Source: Flavobacterium nackdongense
GTDB taxonomy: Bacteria > Bacteroidota > Bacteroidia > Flavobacteriales > Flavobacteriaceae
NCBI RefSeq assembly: GCF_004355225.1
Contig: NZ_CP037933.1
Coordinates: 1,054,001 to 1,118,000, forward strand
Direction: 5' to 3'
DNA length: 64,000 bases
Position 1 is the stretch's first letter. Each line of letters opens with the position of its first letter. Below are positions 1 to 7,924 of the stretch, in pieces. The notes below the pieces were generated by a model. It ran no database searches. It was not told where the DNA came from and worked only from the letters and a program-made list of their open reading frames with translations. The position numbers were made by a program, and so were the translations under genes.

Positions 1-93
1 TGGGTTGTGATGGGAACTTTGGGAATGTTGGCCGCCATTTGCTGTATTTGGCTGAATCGAATGCTGATAGCAGAGAAAAGAATAGCAGCATAA
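1..93 (+). CDS. C-terminal end of a membrane protein (partial)
   Basis: An open frame enters from the left edge and ends at a TAA at 91-93, giving about 30 residues. The residues are strongly hydrophobic (a GMLAAICCIWL-like segment) and end in a short basic tail (EKRIAA), as in the last transmembrane helix of a polytopic transporter. The family cannot be named from so little sequence. The gene starts outside the window. Confidence 0.5.
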   Translation, partial: WVVMGTLGMLAAICCIWLNRMLIAEKRIAA

Positions 94-128
94 ATTATTT
101 TTAACCCCGAGTTCGCTTACTATTTTAT

Positions 129-295
129 AACCACATAGATTATTGAAATATATAATTTACAAAGTTTTTCATAGGCATTTTATTTACGCATAGCTATGAC
201 CCGAGTCCCTATAATTATCGGGACGAACGGACGAAGTAATTCTATGATAAGCAAAGCACCTTTTTATTAGAAAATAATATTTTTACTATGTGGTT
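129..295. repeat. Dispersed MITE-like repeat, copy 1 (167 bp)
   Basis: The element begins AACCACATAG and ends with the exact inverse CTATGTGGTT, so it has 10-bp perfect terminal inverted repeats. Its inside carries a small hairpin (CCCTATAATTATCGGGACG region) and the words GACGAAGTAA and ATGATAAGCAAAGC. A second copy in opposite orientation lies at 12749-12914, and a shorter diverged relative lies at 19049-19168. There is no coding potential. It fills most of the gap between the left-edge gene and blaI. Confidence 0.8.
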
Positions 296-349
296 TAAAC
301 TTTTTGATATTAATCGAATTTAGATTTAAAACTTAAAATTTAGTTAAAT

Positions 350-394
350 AACTATAAAAATAGTTTTCTAACTATAAATATAGTTGTATGTTTG
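350..394 (+). promoter_or_regulatory. Two BlaI-type operators overlapping a promoter
   Basis: Two palindromes lie in tandem: AACTATAAAAATAGTT (350-365) and AACTATAAATATAGTT (370-385). Their centres are 20 bp apart, about two helical turns. They are followed at once by a Bacteroidota -7 box, TATGTTTG (387-394). BlaI/MecI repressors bind dyads of this kind as dimers, so the pair most likely autoregulates the downstream blaI/M56 genes. Transcription should begin near 400, which rules out the upstream in-frame ATG at 384 as the start of blaI. Confidence 0.75.
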
Positions 395-422
395 TTCTCA
401 GAATGACAAAAACGATACAACT

Positions 423-782
423 ATGCAAAAACTGACCAATAAAGAAGAGGAAATCATGCAAATTTTATGGAAGCTCGAAAAAGCTTTTGTAAAAGAAGTA
501 CTGGCAGAAATCACTGAAGAGCAACCTCATTACAATACCCTTTCGACCATTATCAGAAACCTGGAAGAAAAAGGTTTTGTGTCACACAATGCCTTTGGAA
601 ACACGCACCAATACTTCCCTATCGTGAAAATGGAAGATTACAGAAAGCGATTTATGAACACGGCAATCGATACTTATTTTAATAGTTCCTATAAAAATAT
701 GGTATCGTTTTTTGCCAAAGAAGAAAAGATTTCAGCGGAAGAATTACGCGAGATTTTAGCGATGATAGAAAAAAAGCAATAG
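423..782 (+). CDS. blaI: BlaI/MecI/CopY family transcriptional repressor
   Basis: A 119-residue winged-helix repressor. The start at 423 (MQKLTNKEEEIMQILWKLE) fits the usual beginning of the family, and the upstream ATG at 384 lies ahead of the predicted transcription start. The helix-turn-helix is in the first 70 residues (NTLSTIIRNLEEKGFV is the recognition-helix region), followed by a C-terminal dimerisation arm. The stop is one base before the ATG of the M56 peptidase gene, so the two are translationally coupled. In this family the repressor dissociates or is cleaved when the partner membrane peptidase is triggered. Two operator dyads sit over its own promoter, indicating autorepression. 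The regulon is unknown; no beta-lactamase is adjacent. Confidence 0.92.
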   Translation: MQKLTNKEEEIMQILWKLEKAFVKEVLAEITEEQPHYNTLSTIIRNLEEKGFVSHNAFGNTHQYFPIVKMEDYRKRFMNTAIDTYFNSSYKNMVSFFAKEEKISAEELREILAMIEKKQ

Positions 783-783
783 T

Positions 784-2622
784 ATGGAAACGCTATTCAT
801 TTACCTCGTCAAATCCAGTGGATTAATAGGAATGTTTTATGTTTCCTATTATATTTTGTTGCGAAAGGAAACTTTTTTCAACAGCAATCGTTGGTTTTTA
901 TTGGCAGGATTAATCAGCTCGGTAGTATTGCCTGCGGTTGTTTTTACAAAAATAGTTTGGGTTGACCCAAGTCCGAACACTTTCGACTGGTCGAAAATTC
1001 CAGTTACCAATTCAATAGAAGAGGAAACTTTCGAAATCAATTGGTATTTAATTTCTGCAGTTGTTTATTCGATTGGGATTCTGGGTTTCTTATTGAAATT
1101 TGCCTTTGATTTTCGCAGTTTATCCAAAGTTTTAAAAGGCAAAACCATTCAGCGGCAAGCCGATTTTAAGTTTATTGACGTTAGCGAAAACATCGCTCCT
1201 TTTTCCTATTTCAATTCTATCGTGTATAACTCATCACTATACAGCGACACGGAATTGGAAAACATTTTGGAACACGAAAAAGTTCACAGTGCACAAAATC
1301 ACACGATTGACGTTTTGATTTCTAGTTTTTTTTGTGTAATATTTTGGTTCAACCCGCTAGTGTGGTTGTATAAAAAAGCTATCGTTCAAAACCTGGAATT
1401 CATCGCCGACAGCGAAGCTTCCAAAAGCATATCCGACAAAAAAGCCTATCAACTGACGCTTCTAAAAATTACGACACAGGAAAATTGTGTTGTCCTTACC
1501 AATCATTTTTATCAATCATTAATCAAAAAACGAATCGTTATGTTAAACAAAAATCAATCAAACAAAAGGAATTATTGGAAGTATTTATTTATCATTCCAT
1601 TACTAGGTGCATTTGTATTCTTATTTCAGATTAAAGTCATTGCGCAAAAAAAAGAGTCATCAAAACAAGAAATTACCAATAAAGAAATACCCTTTTATAT
1701 TGTTATTGATAAAAATAGGTCCGAAAAAGAAATCAAAGAATCTTCATCGGTCGCAAAATCAAATTACAATGTGGTTTTGAAATTTTCGAAAATAAAGAGA
1801 AATTCGAATGGAGAAATCACAGCAATTAAAGTTACCTATACAGGCAAAGAAGGGCTTTCTGGAGCTACTGAAATAAAAGGGACGAAACCAATTAAAAGTT
1901 TTGCATTTTTCGTAGACGGTGATAAAATGGGTTTTTTAGAATTGGATAATTCTAAAATCAACGGAAAAGTGATCGTTTCAAAGTATCCTATAACTGATTT
2001 AACTGTTAATACTGCAACTGCTGTACAATCAGTTAAGATAACAGACAAAGACATTTACATTGACGGTGTAAAAGCGACCAATGCCGCATTTTCAGAATTA
2101 GATCCAAATGCTATTGACAAAGTAGAAGTCAATACCTTTGAAAATAATGTTAAGATAACTACGAAGAAAATCAATATATTGGCGGATAATTTTGAAACCA
2201 AAACAATATCAAAAGAAAAACCACTCATTATTCTTAACGGCATAAGAACCCTATCAACTTTAGAAGATTTGAACAAATTAGATCCAAATTTAATACAAAG
2301 TATGAATGTATTAAAAGGACAAAAAGCGATAGACAAGTATGGTAAAAGTGGCGAAAACGGAGTTCTTGAAATTATCACCAAAGAAAATACTGATGGTTTA
2401 GAAATGTCTCCATCCAAAGCTAAAAAAGAATCAGAACTAGACAAAGGTGAAATAGAAAACACAGGAAACGAAACTGTTTTTTCAAAAGAGCGATGGCTCG
2501 AAATGTATAAAACACTATTGAAAGCAAGATTTAGTGTAGAAAGAATGAAAGTCAAAAATGAACAAGCAAAAGTGGAACTTGAAAAAGCAAAACAATCACT
2601 GAAATCTAAATTATTCTCATAA
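784..2622 (+). CDS. BlaR1-like M56 membrane metallopeptidase with TonB-plug-like C-terminus
   Basis: 612 residues. The N-terminal half carries membrane segments near residues 5-25, 37-58, 88-108, 178-200 and 266-286, and the zinc motif HEKVH at 164-168 (HExxH of family M56). In BlaR1/MecR1 relatives this domain cleaves the paired repressor after an outside signal. The periplasmic part has no beta-lactam sensor domain. It carries instead a segment around residues 485-535 (LNGIRTL..., YGKSGENGVLEIITK) resembling the plug of TonB-dependent receptors, a common arrangement in Bacteroidota. The C-terminus is charged and helical. Adjacent blaI and shared operators support a sensor/repressor pair, but the signal is not apparent. 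It ends at a strong terminator. Confidence 0.85.
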   Translation: METLFIYLVKSSGLIGMFYVSYYILLRKETFFNSNRWFLLAGLISSVVLPAVVFTKIVWVDPSPNTFDWSKIPVTNSIEEETFEINWYLISAVVYSIGILGFLLKFAFDFRSLSKVLKGKTIQRQADFKFIDVSENIAPFSYFNSIVYNSSLYSDTELENILEHEKVHSAQNHTIDVLISSFFCVIFWFNPLVWLYKKAIVQNLEFIADSEASKSISDKKAYQLTLLKITTQENCVVLTNHFYQSLIKKRIVMLNKNQSNKRNYWKYLFIIPLLGAFVFLFQIKVIAQKKESSKQEITNKEIPFYIVIDKNRSEKEIKESSSVAKSNYNVVLKFSKIKRNSNGEITAIKVTYTGKEGLSGATEIKGTKPIKSFAFFVDGDKMGFLELDNSKINGKVIVSKYPITDLTVNTATAVQSVKITDKDIYIDGVKATNAAFSELDPNAIDKVEVNTFENNVKITTKKINILADNFETKTISKEKPLIILNGIRTLSTLEDLNKLDPNLIQSMNVLKGQKAIDKYGKSGENGVLEIITKENTDGLEMSPSKAKKESELDKGEIENTGNETVFSKERWLEMYKTLLKARFSVERMKVKNEQAKVELEKAKQSLKSKLFS

Positions 2623-2623
2623 T

Positions 2624-2667
2624 AAAAATAGAAAAGACTACTGAATTCAGTGGTCTTTTCTATTTTT
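2624..2667. terminator. Strong intrinsic terminator after the blaI operon
   Basis: A near-perfect 44-nt hairpin: AAAAATAGAAAAGACTA at 2624-2640 pairs with TGGTCTTTTCTATTTTT at 2651-2667 around the self-complementary CTGAATTCAG. It has A- and T-rich ends and could work in both directions. Confidence 0.9.
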
Positions 2668-2685
2668 GCAAAAAAAAATCTACCT

Positions 2686-2826
2686 ATGTTCAAAATTCTA
2701 GCCAAAATCAATAAGCTTATTCTTCCTAGTTTTACTAAAAATGGCTTGGATATTACCAAAGCCAAGAAATGGCAAATGGCCATCATTGGTTATCGCTATT
2801 ACGTAACTACAAGAGCATTAGATTGA
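2686..2826 (+). CDS. Conserved-looking 46-residue basic protein
   Basis: A short frame from ATG 2686 to TGA 2824-2826 encodes a basic 46-residue peptide starting MFKILAKINKLILPSF, with a TKAKKWQMAIIGYRYYV segment and ending TTRALD. Tiny proteins of this pattern are familiar in Flavobacteriaceae (sometimes labelled SsrA-binding-like, which I cannot verify). It lies between a terminator and the tRNA promoter. The function is unknown. Real-gene status rests on sensible codon use and the recognisable family pattern, not on a domain. Confidence 0.55.
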   Translation: MFKILAKINKLILPSFTKNGLDITKAKKWQMAIIGYRYYVTTRALD

Positions 2827-2892
2827 TGACTTCAGATTTCAGATATTTGATTTCAGATTTTAAAAAAAATTGATATAATTTAGCATTTAGGT

Positions 2893-2922
2893 TTGTACGA
2901 TTACAAAATTTACCTATATTTG
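2893..2922 (+). promoter_or_regulatory. Bacteroidota-type promoter of tRNA-Arg
   Basis: The -33 element TTG (2893-2895) and -7 element TATATTTG (2915-2922) are separated by 19 nt, matching the TTG/TAnnTTTG consensus. The tRNA begins 14 nt downstream. Confidence 0.85.
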
Positions 2923-2935
2923 CACCCACAAAAAA

Positions 2936-3009
2936 GGCCTCGTGGCGCAACTGAATAGCGCATCTGATTACGGCTCAGAAGGTTACTGGTTTGAATCCAG
3001 TCGAGGTCA
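2936..3009 (+). tRNA. tRNA-Arg(ACG)
   Basis: A 74-nt cloverleaf. The acceptor stem GGCCTCG pairs with CGAGGTC (one G-U). D arm GCGC/GCGC. Anticodon stem TCTGA/TCAGA with loop TTACGGC, giving anticodon ACG at 2970-2972. T arm ACTGG/CCAGT with TTTGAAT in the loop. Discriminator A at 3009, with no encoded CCA. ACG (read as ICG after deamination) decodes CGN arginine codons. Confidence 0.95.
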
Positions 3010-3020
3010 CAAAATAATGA

Positions 3021-3050
3021 AAAGCTCAAACGAAAGTTTGGGCTTTTTTT
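3021..3050 (+). terminator. Intrinsic terminator of tRNA-Arg
   Basis: The stem AAGCTCAAAC / GTTTGGGCTT closes on a GAAA loop and is followed by a run of Ts. Confidence 0.88.
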
Positions 3051-3098
3051 GTTTAAATTAGTTTCTTTGGGATAACTAAACCATTTCATTTTCCAATT

Positions 3099-3668
3099 AT
3101 GACCCAATATTTCCTTGACGTCGAATACAACAACCACTCTTTTGGCGAAAAAGAGGTCAATTTAATGGAATTTGAATCTTGTGTTTTTAATCATTGTGAT
3201 TTCTCGCAATGCAATTTTATAGGAGTCGTTTTTATAGATTGCACCTTTAACGATTGTATTTTTAGCGGAGCCAAAATCAATCACGTTGCCCTAAGAACCG
3301 TGTTTTTTAATCGTTGCAAAATCGTAGATGTCAATTTTGCGATGTGCGATAAACTCATCTTCGAAATTCATTTCAAGGATTGTATTCTGGATTTCTCCAA
3401 ATTTTATACCTTAAAAATAAAAGGAACTAATTTTGTCAATTGCAGTATGATAGCCGTCGATTTTATGAGCACCGATTTGACTGAAGTCCTTTTCGACAAC
3501 TGTGATTTATATCGTTCTGAATTTAGCAAAGCCAATCTCAGTAAAGCTCAACTCAAAACGAGCTACAACTACACCATTGACCCAACGAAAACCAAGATTA
3601 AGAAGGCAGTGTTTTCTCTAGCGGAAGTCAAAGGCTTGCTTTACAAACACGATATTATTGTGACTTAA
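3099..3668 (+). CDS. Pentapeptide-repeat protein
   Basis: 189 residues with repeated A(D/N)LxF-like pentapeptides with C/F at the centre (CVFNHCDFSQCNFIG, CTFNDCIFSG, NCSMIAVDFMSTDLTEVLF, CDLYRSEFSKANLSKAQL). These fold as a right-handed four-sided beta-helix. The length and even repeat spread resemble the QnrB/MfpA/McbG type, some members of which shield DNA gyrase, but many pentapeptide proteins have other or unknown roles. There is no signal peptide, so it is probably cytosolic. It stands alone between the tRNA terminator and the EF-G paralogue. Resistance function is not claimed. Confidence 0.88.
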   Translation: MTQYFLDVEYNNHSFGEKEVNLMEFESCVFNHCDFSQCNFIGVVFIDCTFNDCIFSGAKINHVALRTVFFNRCKIVDVNFAMCDKLIFEIHFKDCILDFSKFYTLKIKGTNFVNCSMIAVDFMSTDLTEVLFDNCDLYRSEFSKANLSKAQLKTSYNYTIDPTKTKIKKAVFSLAEVKGLLYKHDIIVT

Positions 3669-3843
3669 AAAAATTGATTCTATTCCATAATTCCTTCACT
3701 ACCATTAAGAATTCTTCTTTAGTAATTTATCTTTGTTTTTTTTATCCAACATTAAAAAAATGTAGTACTTTTAAAAGGCTGAAATTACTTCCCAAATCTT
3801 TTTATTTTTCTTCCCTTAAATAACGATTATAAACTGTTTAAAA

Positions 3844-3859
3844 TATGATATATATCATA
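3844..3859. promoter_or_regulatory. 16-bp perfect palindrome upstream of the EF-G paralogue
   Basis: TATGATATATATCATA is perfectly self-complementary and contains TGATATATATCA, close to Crp/Fnr-family half-site geometry. It is 60 bp ahead of the EF-G-like start in a 250-bp gap with no genes. It is a candidate operator; the binding protein is not known. Confidence 0.4.
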
Positions 3860-3918
3860 AACAGAAAATTTTTTTTATTTGAAATTTGATACACTAATCT
3901 AATTTAAATCAAAGAGAT

Positions 3919-6048
3919 ATGGCAAATTTTGATATCAAACACATTAAAAATGTGGTTTTAGTTGGGCACACCGGAAGCGGTAAGACGACTCTGATTGAGT
4001 CGATGTTATTTGAAGCGGGATTAATCAACCGAAGAGGTTCGATCCTAGAGAAAAATACAGTCGCCGATTATTCGGATATCGAGCACGAAAAAGGCAAATC
4101 TTTTTTTTCTAAATTAGTCAATACCAAATGGAGAGGGTACAAAATAAATCTACTGGACACGCCCGGCTATGATGATTTTGCTGGAGAAATTATTGGAGCG
4201 ATGCGCGTTGCCGATTGTGGTTTGATGCTTTTGAATGCCTCAATGGGTGTCGAAGTCGGCACCGATATTATTTGGGAATATGCCAATGAGTATAAATTAC
4301 CCATTTTATTGGCCGTAAACCAATTGGACAACGAAAAATCAGACTTCGATAAAACGATTCAAGAAGCCAAAGATCATTTTGGACAAAGTGTGGTTATCGT
4401 CCAATATCCATTGAACCAAGGCCCTGAATTTGATGCTATTGTCGATGTTTTGAATATGGTGCTTTACAAATATCCAAAAAATGGTGGAAAACCAGAGAAA
4501 CTGCCAATTCCCCAAACTGAAACTGAGAAAGCCAATCGTTTGCATCAAGAATTAATCGAAACTATTGCCGGAAATGACGAAACCTTGATGGAACTCTATT
4601 TTGAAAAAGGCGAGTTGAATGAAGATGAAATGAAATTAGGCTTACATCATTCCTTGATAAAACACGAAATTTTCCCTGTATTTTGCGTTTCAGCCAAGAA
4701 AAATATGGGAAGCGGACGAATTATGGGATTCATTGACAATGTTTGTCCTTCGGCTTATGAAATGCCCAAACAAAAAACCATTGACGGAAAGGAAATCGAA
4801 TGCAGCGAAAACGGCCCAACTGCCATTTTTATCTACAAAAACCTTTCTGAGCCACACATTGGAGATTTAAGTTTCTTTAAGGTGCTTTCGGGAAAAATAA
4901 AAGTAGGAGACGAATTGACCAACGAAAATACGGGTCAAGTCGAACGCATTAATCAAATATACGAAGTGGAAGGCAGCAAACGAACTGCAGTAAATGAATT
5001 GACCGCTGGAGATATTGGTGCAACGCTAAAACTGAAAGACACCCACATCAATAACACGCTGCACGAAAAAGGAAAACATATCGAAATTACTCCAATTATA
5101 TTCCCAAATTCGACTTATTCCATCGCTGTGGAAGGCACCAAAAAAGGGGAAGAAGAAAAATTATCGATGGCTTTGCACCAATTGGTCGAAGAAGATCCCA
5201 CCATTCGAATTGAAGTTTCACCCGAATTAAATCAAACCATTATTCATTGCCACGGCGAATTGCATTTGGCTATCATCAAATGGAAATTAGAAAAGCAATT
5301 CAAATTATCGGTTGAATTTAGAAGTCCAAAAATTCCGTATCGTGAAACCATTCAAAAAAGTGCAGAAATCACCTATCGACACAAAAAACAATCGGGTGGA
5401 TCAGGACAATTTGCCGAAGTGGCGATGAAAATCGAACCTTGGTACGAAGGAATGGAGGAACCCAAAGGCTACAATATTAGAGGAAAAGAAGAAATCAATT
5501 TGGCTTGGGGTGGCAAATTAATCTATTACAATTGCATCGTTGGAGGTGCTATAGACACTCGTTTCCATCCTTCAATTATGAAAGGAATTATGGAAAAAAT
5601 GACCAAAGGTCCGTTAACAGGTTCTTATGTAAGAGACGTTCGAGTAATTTTATATGACGGAAAAATGCACCCGGTTGACAGCAACGATTTGGCGTTTAAA
5701 ACCGCTGGAATGATGGCATTTAAAGAAAACTTTGTGAAAGCCGATCCGCAATTATTAGAACCATTTTATCATATTAAAATTCAAGCTCCCGAGGAACTTA
5801 CGGGTGCGATTATGAGTAATATTCAAACGCATCGAGCCAATGTAGAAAGTATGGATGCCGAGGGACAATTTACGCTGATAACAGCTTTTCTCCCATTTGC
5901 AGAAATGCAGGAATTTGGCAGTGATTTACGTTCCTTAACACAAGGAAGAGCTAGATTTACTGCGAAGTTTGATCACTACGAATCGGTTTCTTTTGATATG
6001 CAGAAAAAATTAGTTTCCGAGTTTAAAAAAGAAGAAGAACTGGTTTAA
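3919..6048 (+). CDS. Elongation factor G paralogue (EF-G2-like) with altered G motifs
   Basis: 709 residues with the five-domain EF-G layout: G domain (1-275), domain II (about 295-390), then domains III-V (VEEDPTI, GELHLAI, GQFAEV, LEPFYHIKIQAPEELTGAIMSNI). P-loop GHTGSGKT is at 16-23 and NQLD at 134-137. Two catalytic regions deviate from canonical EF-G. The switch II motif is DTPGYDDF (80-87), where EF-G has DTPGHVDF, so the catalytic His is Tyr. The switch I region reads EKGKSFF instead of ERGITI. It is therefore a paralogue, not the housekeeping fusA (which normally lies with rpsL/rpsG). Bacteroides EF-G2 is reported to act without GTP hydrolysis; the same may hold here. Monocistronic, ending at a bidirectional terminator. 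Confidence 0.88.
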   Translation: MANFDIKHIKNVVLVGHTGSGKTTLIESMLFEAGLINRRGSILEKNTVADYSDIEHEKGKSFFSKLVNTKWRGYKINLLDTPGYDDFAGEIIGAMRVADCGLMLLNASMGVEVGTDIIWEYANEYKLPILLAVNQLDNEKSDFDKTIQEAKDHFGQSVVIVQYPLNQGPEFDAIVDVLNMVLYKYPKNGGKPEKLPIPQTETEKANRLHQELIETIAGNDETLMELYFEKGELNEDEMKLGLHHSLIKHEIFPVFCVSAKKNMGSGRIMGFIDNVCPSAYEMPKQKTIDGKEIECSENGPTAIFIYKNLSEPHIGDLSFFKVLSGKIKVGDELTNENTGQVERINQIYEVEGSKRTAVNELTAGDIGATLKLKDTHINNTLHEKGKHIEITPIIFPNSTYSIAVEGTKKGEEEKLSMALHQLVEEDPTIRIEVSPELNQTIIHCHGELHLAIIKWKLEKQFKLSVEFRSPKIPYRETIQKSAEITYRHKKQSGGSGQFAEVAMKIEPWYEGMEEPKGYNIRGKEEINLAWGGKLIYYNCIVGGAIDTRFHPSIMKGIMEKMTKGPLTGSYVRDVRVILYDGKMHPVDSNDLAFKTAGMMAFKENFVKADPQLLEPFYHIKIQAPEELTGAIMSNIQTHRANVESMDAEGQFTLITAFLPFAEMQEFGSDLRSLTQGRARFTAKFDHYESVSFDMQKKLVSEFKKEEELV

Positions 6049-6070
6049 AGGTATCAAGATTATTAAACAA

Positions 6071-6100
6071 AAAAGTTCCGCAATATCTGCGGAACTTTTC
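6071..6100. terminator. Bidirectional terminator between convergent genes
   Basis: AAAAGTTCCGCA (6071-6082) pairs with TGCGGAACTTTT (6088-6099), flanked by A- and T-rich sequence. It serves the EF-G paralogue on plus and the outer-membrane-like gene on minus. Confidence 0.9.
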
Positions 6101-6118
6101 TATTTATGGTAATATTAT

Positions 6119-6655
6119 TTATTTACCAAACGACCTTGAAACTCCAATTCCAAAGGCGAAACTATCATAGGCATCCCACTTGATGTCGTATACTAGATTG
6201 ACTATGAACTCCCACTCGTGAGGTAATTCCACAGCATATTCAGTACCAAATCGAGTTAAAAAAAGGTTCTCTTCTTTCGCCAATTCATATCCCATTCCTG
6301 CTTCGAAAGTAAAGTGTTTGCCAGGTTTAAATCCTCCGACCAAAACAGTCGCAAAAGGTTCTGATCGTTCTAATTCGTTTCCGTCTTTATTTTCTACAAT
6401 AAAATCTTCAAAAATTACATCATTATGAAGACCGATCCTCCATTTGGGACTAAAAACAAAATTATAATCAAATGCAAATGACGGAAAAGTAATCCACTCG
6501 GTTTTACCTTCACTAATTCCGTCCTTAATCATCGTATGACTCAACAATCCACTGATGGAATGATAGGGTTTAAATTGCTCTGATTGAGTTTCCACTTCTT
6601 GCGCAAAAGAAGAAGTGATCATTACAAGCATCAAAAAACAATAGATTTTTTTCAT
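6119..6655 (-). CDS. Small outer-membrane beta-barrel-like protein
   Basis: 178 residues. It starts with a signal peptide (MKKIYCFLMLVMITSSFAQ) and continues with alternating amphipathic strands (IGLHNDVIFEDFIV, HFTFEAGMGYEL, EWEFIVNLVYDI) ending in a terminal GVSRSFGK strand. This suggests an 8-stranded barrel in the outer membrane; no known family is recognised with certainty. It follows the pfl/MFS genes on the same strand. A -7-like TAACTTTG (reverse complement of 6718-6725) overlaps the stop of the MFS gene, so it may have its own promoter as well as read-through. Confidence 0.65.
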   Translation of the reverse strand: MKKIYCFLMLVMITSSFAQEVETQSEQFKPYHSISGLLSHTMIKDGISEGKTEWITFPSFAFDYNFVFSPKWRIGLHNDVIFEDFIVENKDGNELERSEPFATVLVGGFKPGKHFTFEAGMGYELAKEENLFLTRFGTEYAVELPHEWEFIVNLVYDIKWDAYDSFAFGIGVSRSFGK

Positions 6656-6722
6656 TTTTATTAATTAAAATTAAACATTTAAGTTACTTTATCCTTCGTT
6701 ACTTTATTTTTGAATAACAAAG

Positions 6723-7892
6723 TTAATAAGATTTTGCCAACAATCCTTTCAACCAGATTCCAACCATTAATGCGATGATCAATAAGAAAGAAAACAGATA
6801 AAAAATAGTGATTTCAGTACTCAAACCCAATAATAAGGGTCCTGCAAATGCTGCGGCAGACCAAGCGGTTAGTATGTAACCCAAAACTTGTCCGTATTTT
6901 TCAGTTCCATAAATGCTTTTTACAAAAGAAGGCATTGTAGCGAAACCCGCTCCATATCCTGCAATAATGACATACGTCAAGATTTGAAAAGAAATAGAAT
7001 GGCTCGAAAAACTCGGTATCAAAGCAAAACAAATTACGTTGATGCCAATAAAAAACATAAAAGTGGTCCAACAGCCTATTTTATCTGAAATACTAGACCA
7101 AAACAAACGTCCCAATCCATTAAATAATCCAATGATAGCGACAAACATCGTGGCTTGTGCTGCCGACATTCCTACTACTTCCTGACCCAAAATCGCCGCT
7201 TTGGAAATGATGGCAATTCCGCCACAAACGTTCAGAAATAATAATAACCAAAGCGCTATAAAACGTTTGTCGGTTAGGATTTCTTTTGGAGTCAAATCGA
7301 TGTGAGCGTGGTGTGTTGTGCTTTTACTTTCAGGATTTGCCAAATATAAGGCACTTAACAACATACAAATCCCATAGCCAATTCCAAGTGTGGCAAATGC
7401 TCCTGATAATCCCATAGAAGTAATCAATGGGCTAATTAAAAAAGAAGCTAATAAAGAGCCTAAGGCAAAAGACATAATAATAATTCCAGAAGCCAATCCT
7501 GGTTTATCGGGAAACCATTTGACAACAGTATAAACAGGAACCACGTATCCAAACCCTAAACCAATACCTTGCAAAACTCCAAAAGTCAAGTAAAATAAGT
7601 AGATATTACCCATATTTACAGCCAAAGCACTGCCTAATAAACCTAATGTTAAAAATAATGTTGCTAATAAACCCGCTTTGGTTGGCCCTACTTTTTGAGC
7701 AAATTTACCCATAAAAGCAGCTGTTAATCCTAAAAAACAAATGGCTAAACTAAAACCTGTTTTGGTATCGTGAGCATCCCAATGTAATTCGTTAGCCAAA
7801 GGTTCGATCCATTTGCTGTATGCATAAATAGATCCGATGGAGAGCTGCATAATCATACCAGCCAACACAATCAAATATTTATTCTTTTTCAT
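6723..7892 (-). CDS. OFA-family MFS transporter, probable formate/organic-anion carrier
   Basis: 389 residues with 12 predicted membrane helices. It begins YLIVLAGMIMQLSIGSIYAYSKW, the hallmark first helix of the oxalate/formate antiporter (OFA) MFS family. Other family traits are GKFAQKVGPTKAGL between helices 2 and 3, GLGFGYVVP in helix 4, and GRLFWSSISDKIG in the second half. It follows pflA by 32 bp on the same strand, in an apparent pflB-pflA-transporter operon. The likely job is moving formate or another small carboxylate linked to pyruvate formate-lyase. Substrate identity is inference from family and context; FocA, the usual formate channel, is not present. Confidence 0.82.
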   Translation of the reverse strand: MKKNKYLIVLAGMIMQLSIGSIYAYSKWIEPLANELHWDAHDTKTGFSLAICFLGLTAAFMGKFAQKVGPTKAGLLATLFLTLGLLGSALAVNMGNIYLFYLTFGVLQGIGLGFGYVVPVYTVVKWFPDKPGLASGIIIMSFALGSLLASFLISPLITSMGLSGAFATLGIGYGICMLLSALYLANPESKSTTHHAHIDLTPKEILTDKRFIALWLLLFLNVCGGIAIISKAAILGQEVVGMSAAQATMFVAIIGLFNGLGRLFWSSISDKIGCWTTFMFFIGINVICFALIPSFSSHSISFQILTYVIIAGYGAGFATMPSFVKSIYGTEKYGQVLGYILTAWSAAAFAGPLLLGLSTEITIFYLFSFLLIIALMVGIWLKGLLAKSY

Positions 7893-7924
7893 TCTTCTAA
7901 TTCTTAATGCGGTAAAATCTGAAT

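Noticed and set aside
384..422. Upstream start for blaI at 384
   Set aside because: It overlaps the second operator and the -7 box, so it would not be in the transcript.
2055..2786. 243-residue minus-strand frame
   Set aside because: It is antisense to the M56 peptidase gene, runs through its terminator and has no recognisable domain.
3099..3668. Calling the pentapeptide protein a quinolone resistance gene (qnr)
   Set aside because: Only the repeat fold is visible; there is no specific evidence of a gyrase-protecting function.
3919..6048. Calling the EF-G-like gene tetracycline resistance (TetQ/TetM)
   Set aside because: Ribosomal protection proteins resemble EF-G but have their own motifs; the changed switch regions and context fit an EF-G2 paralogue better.
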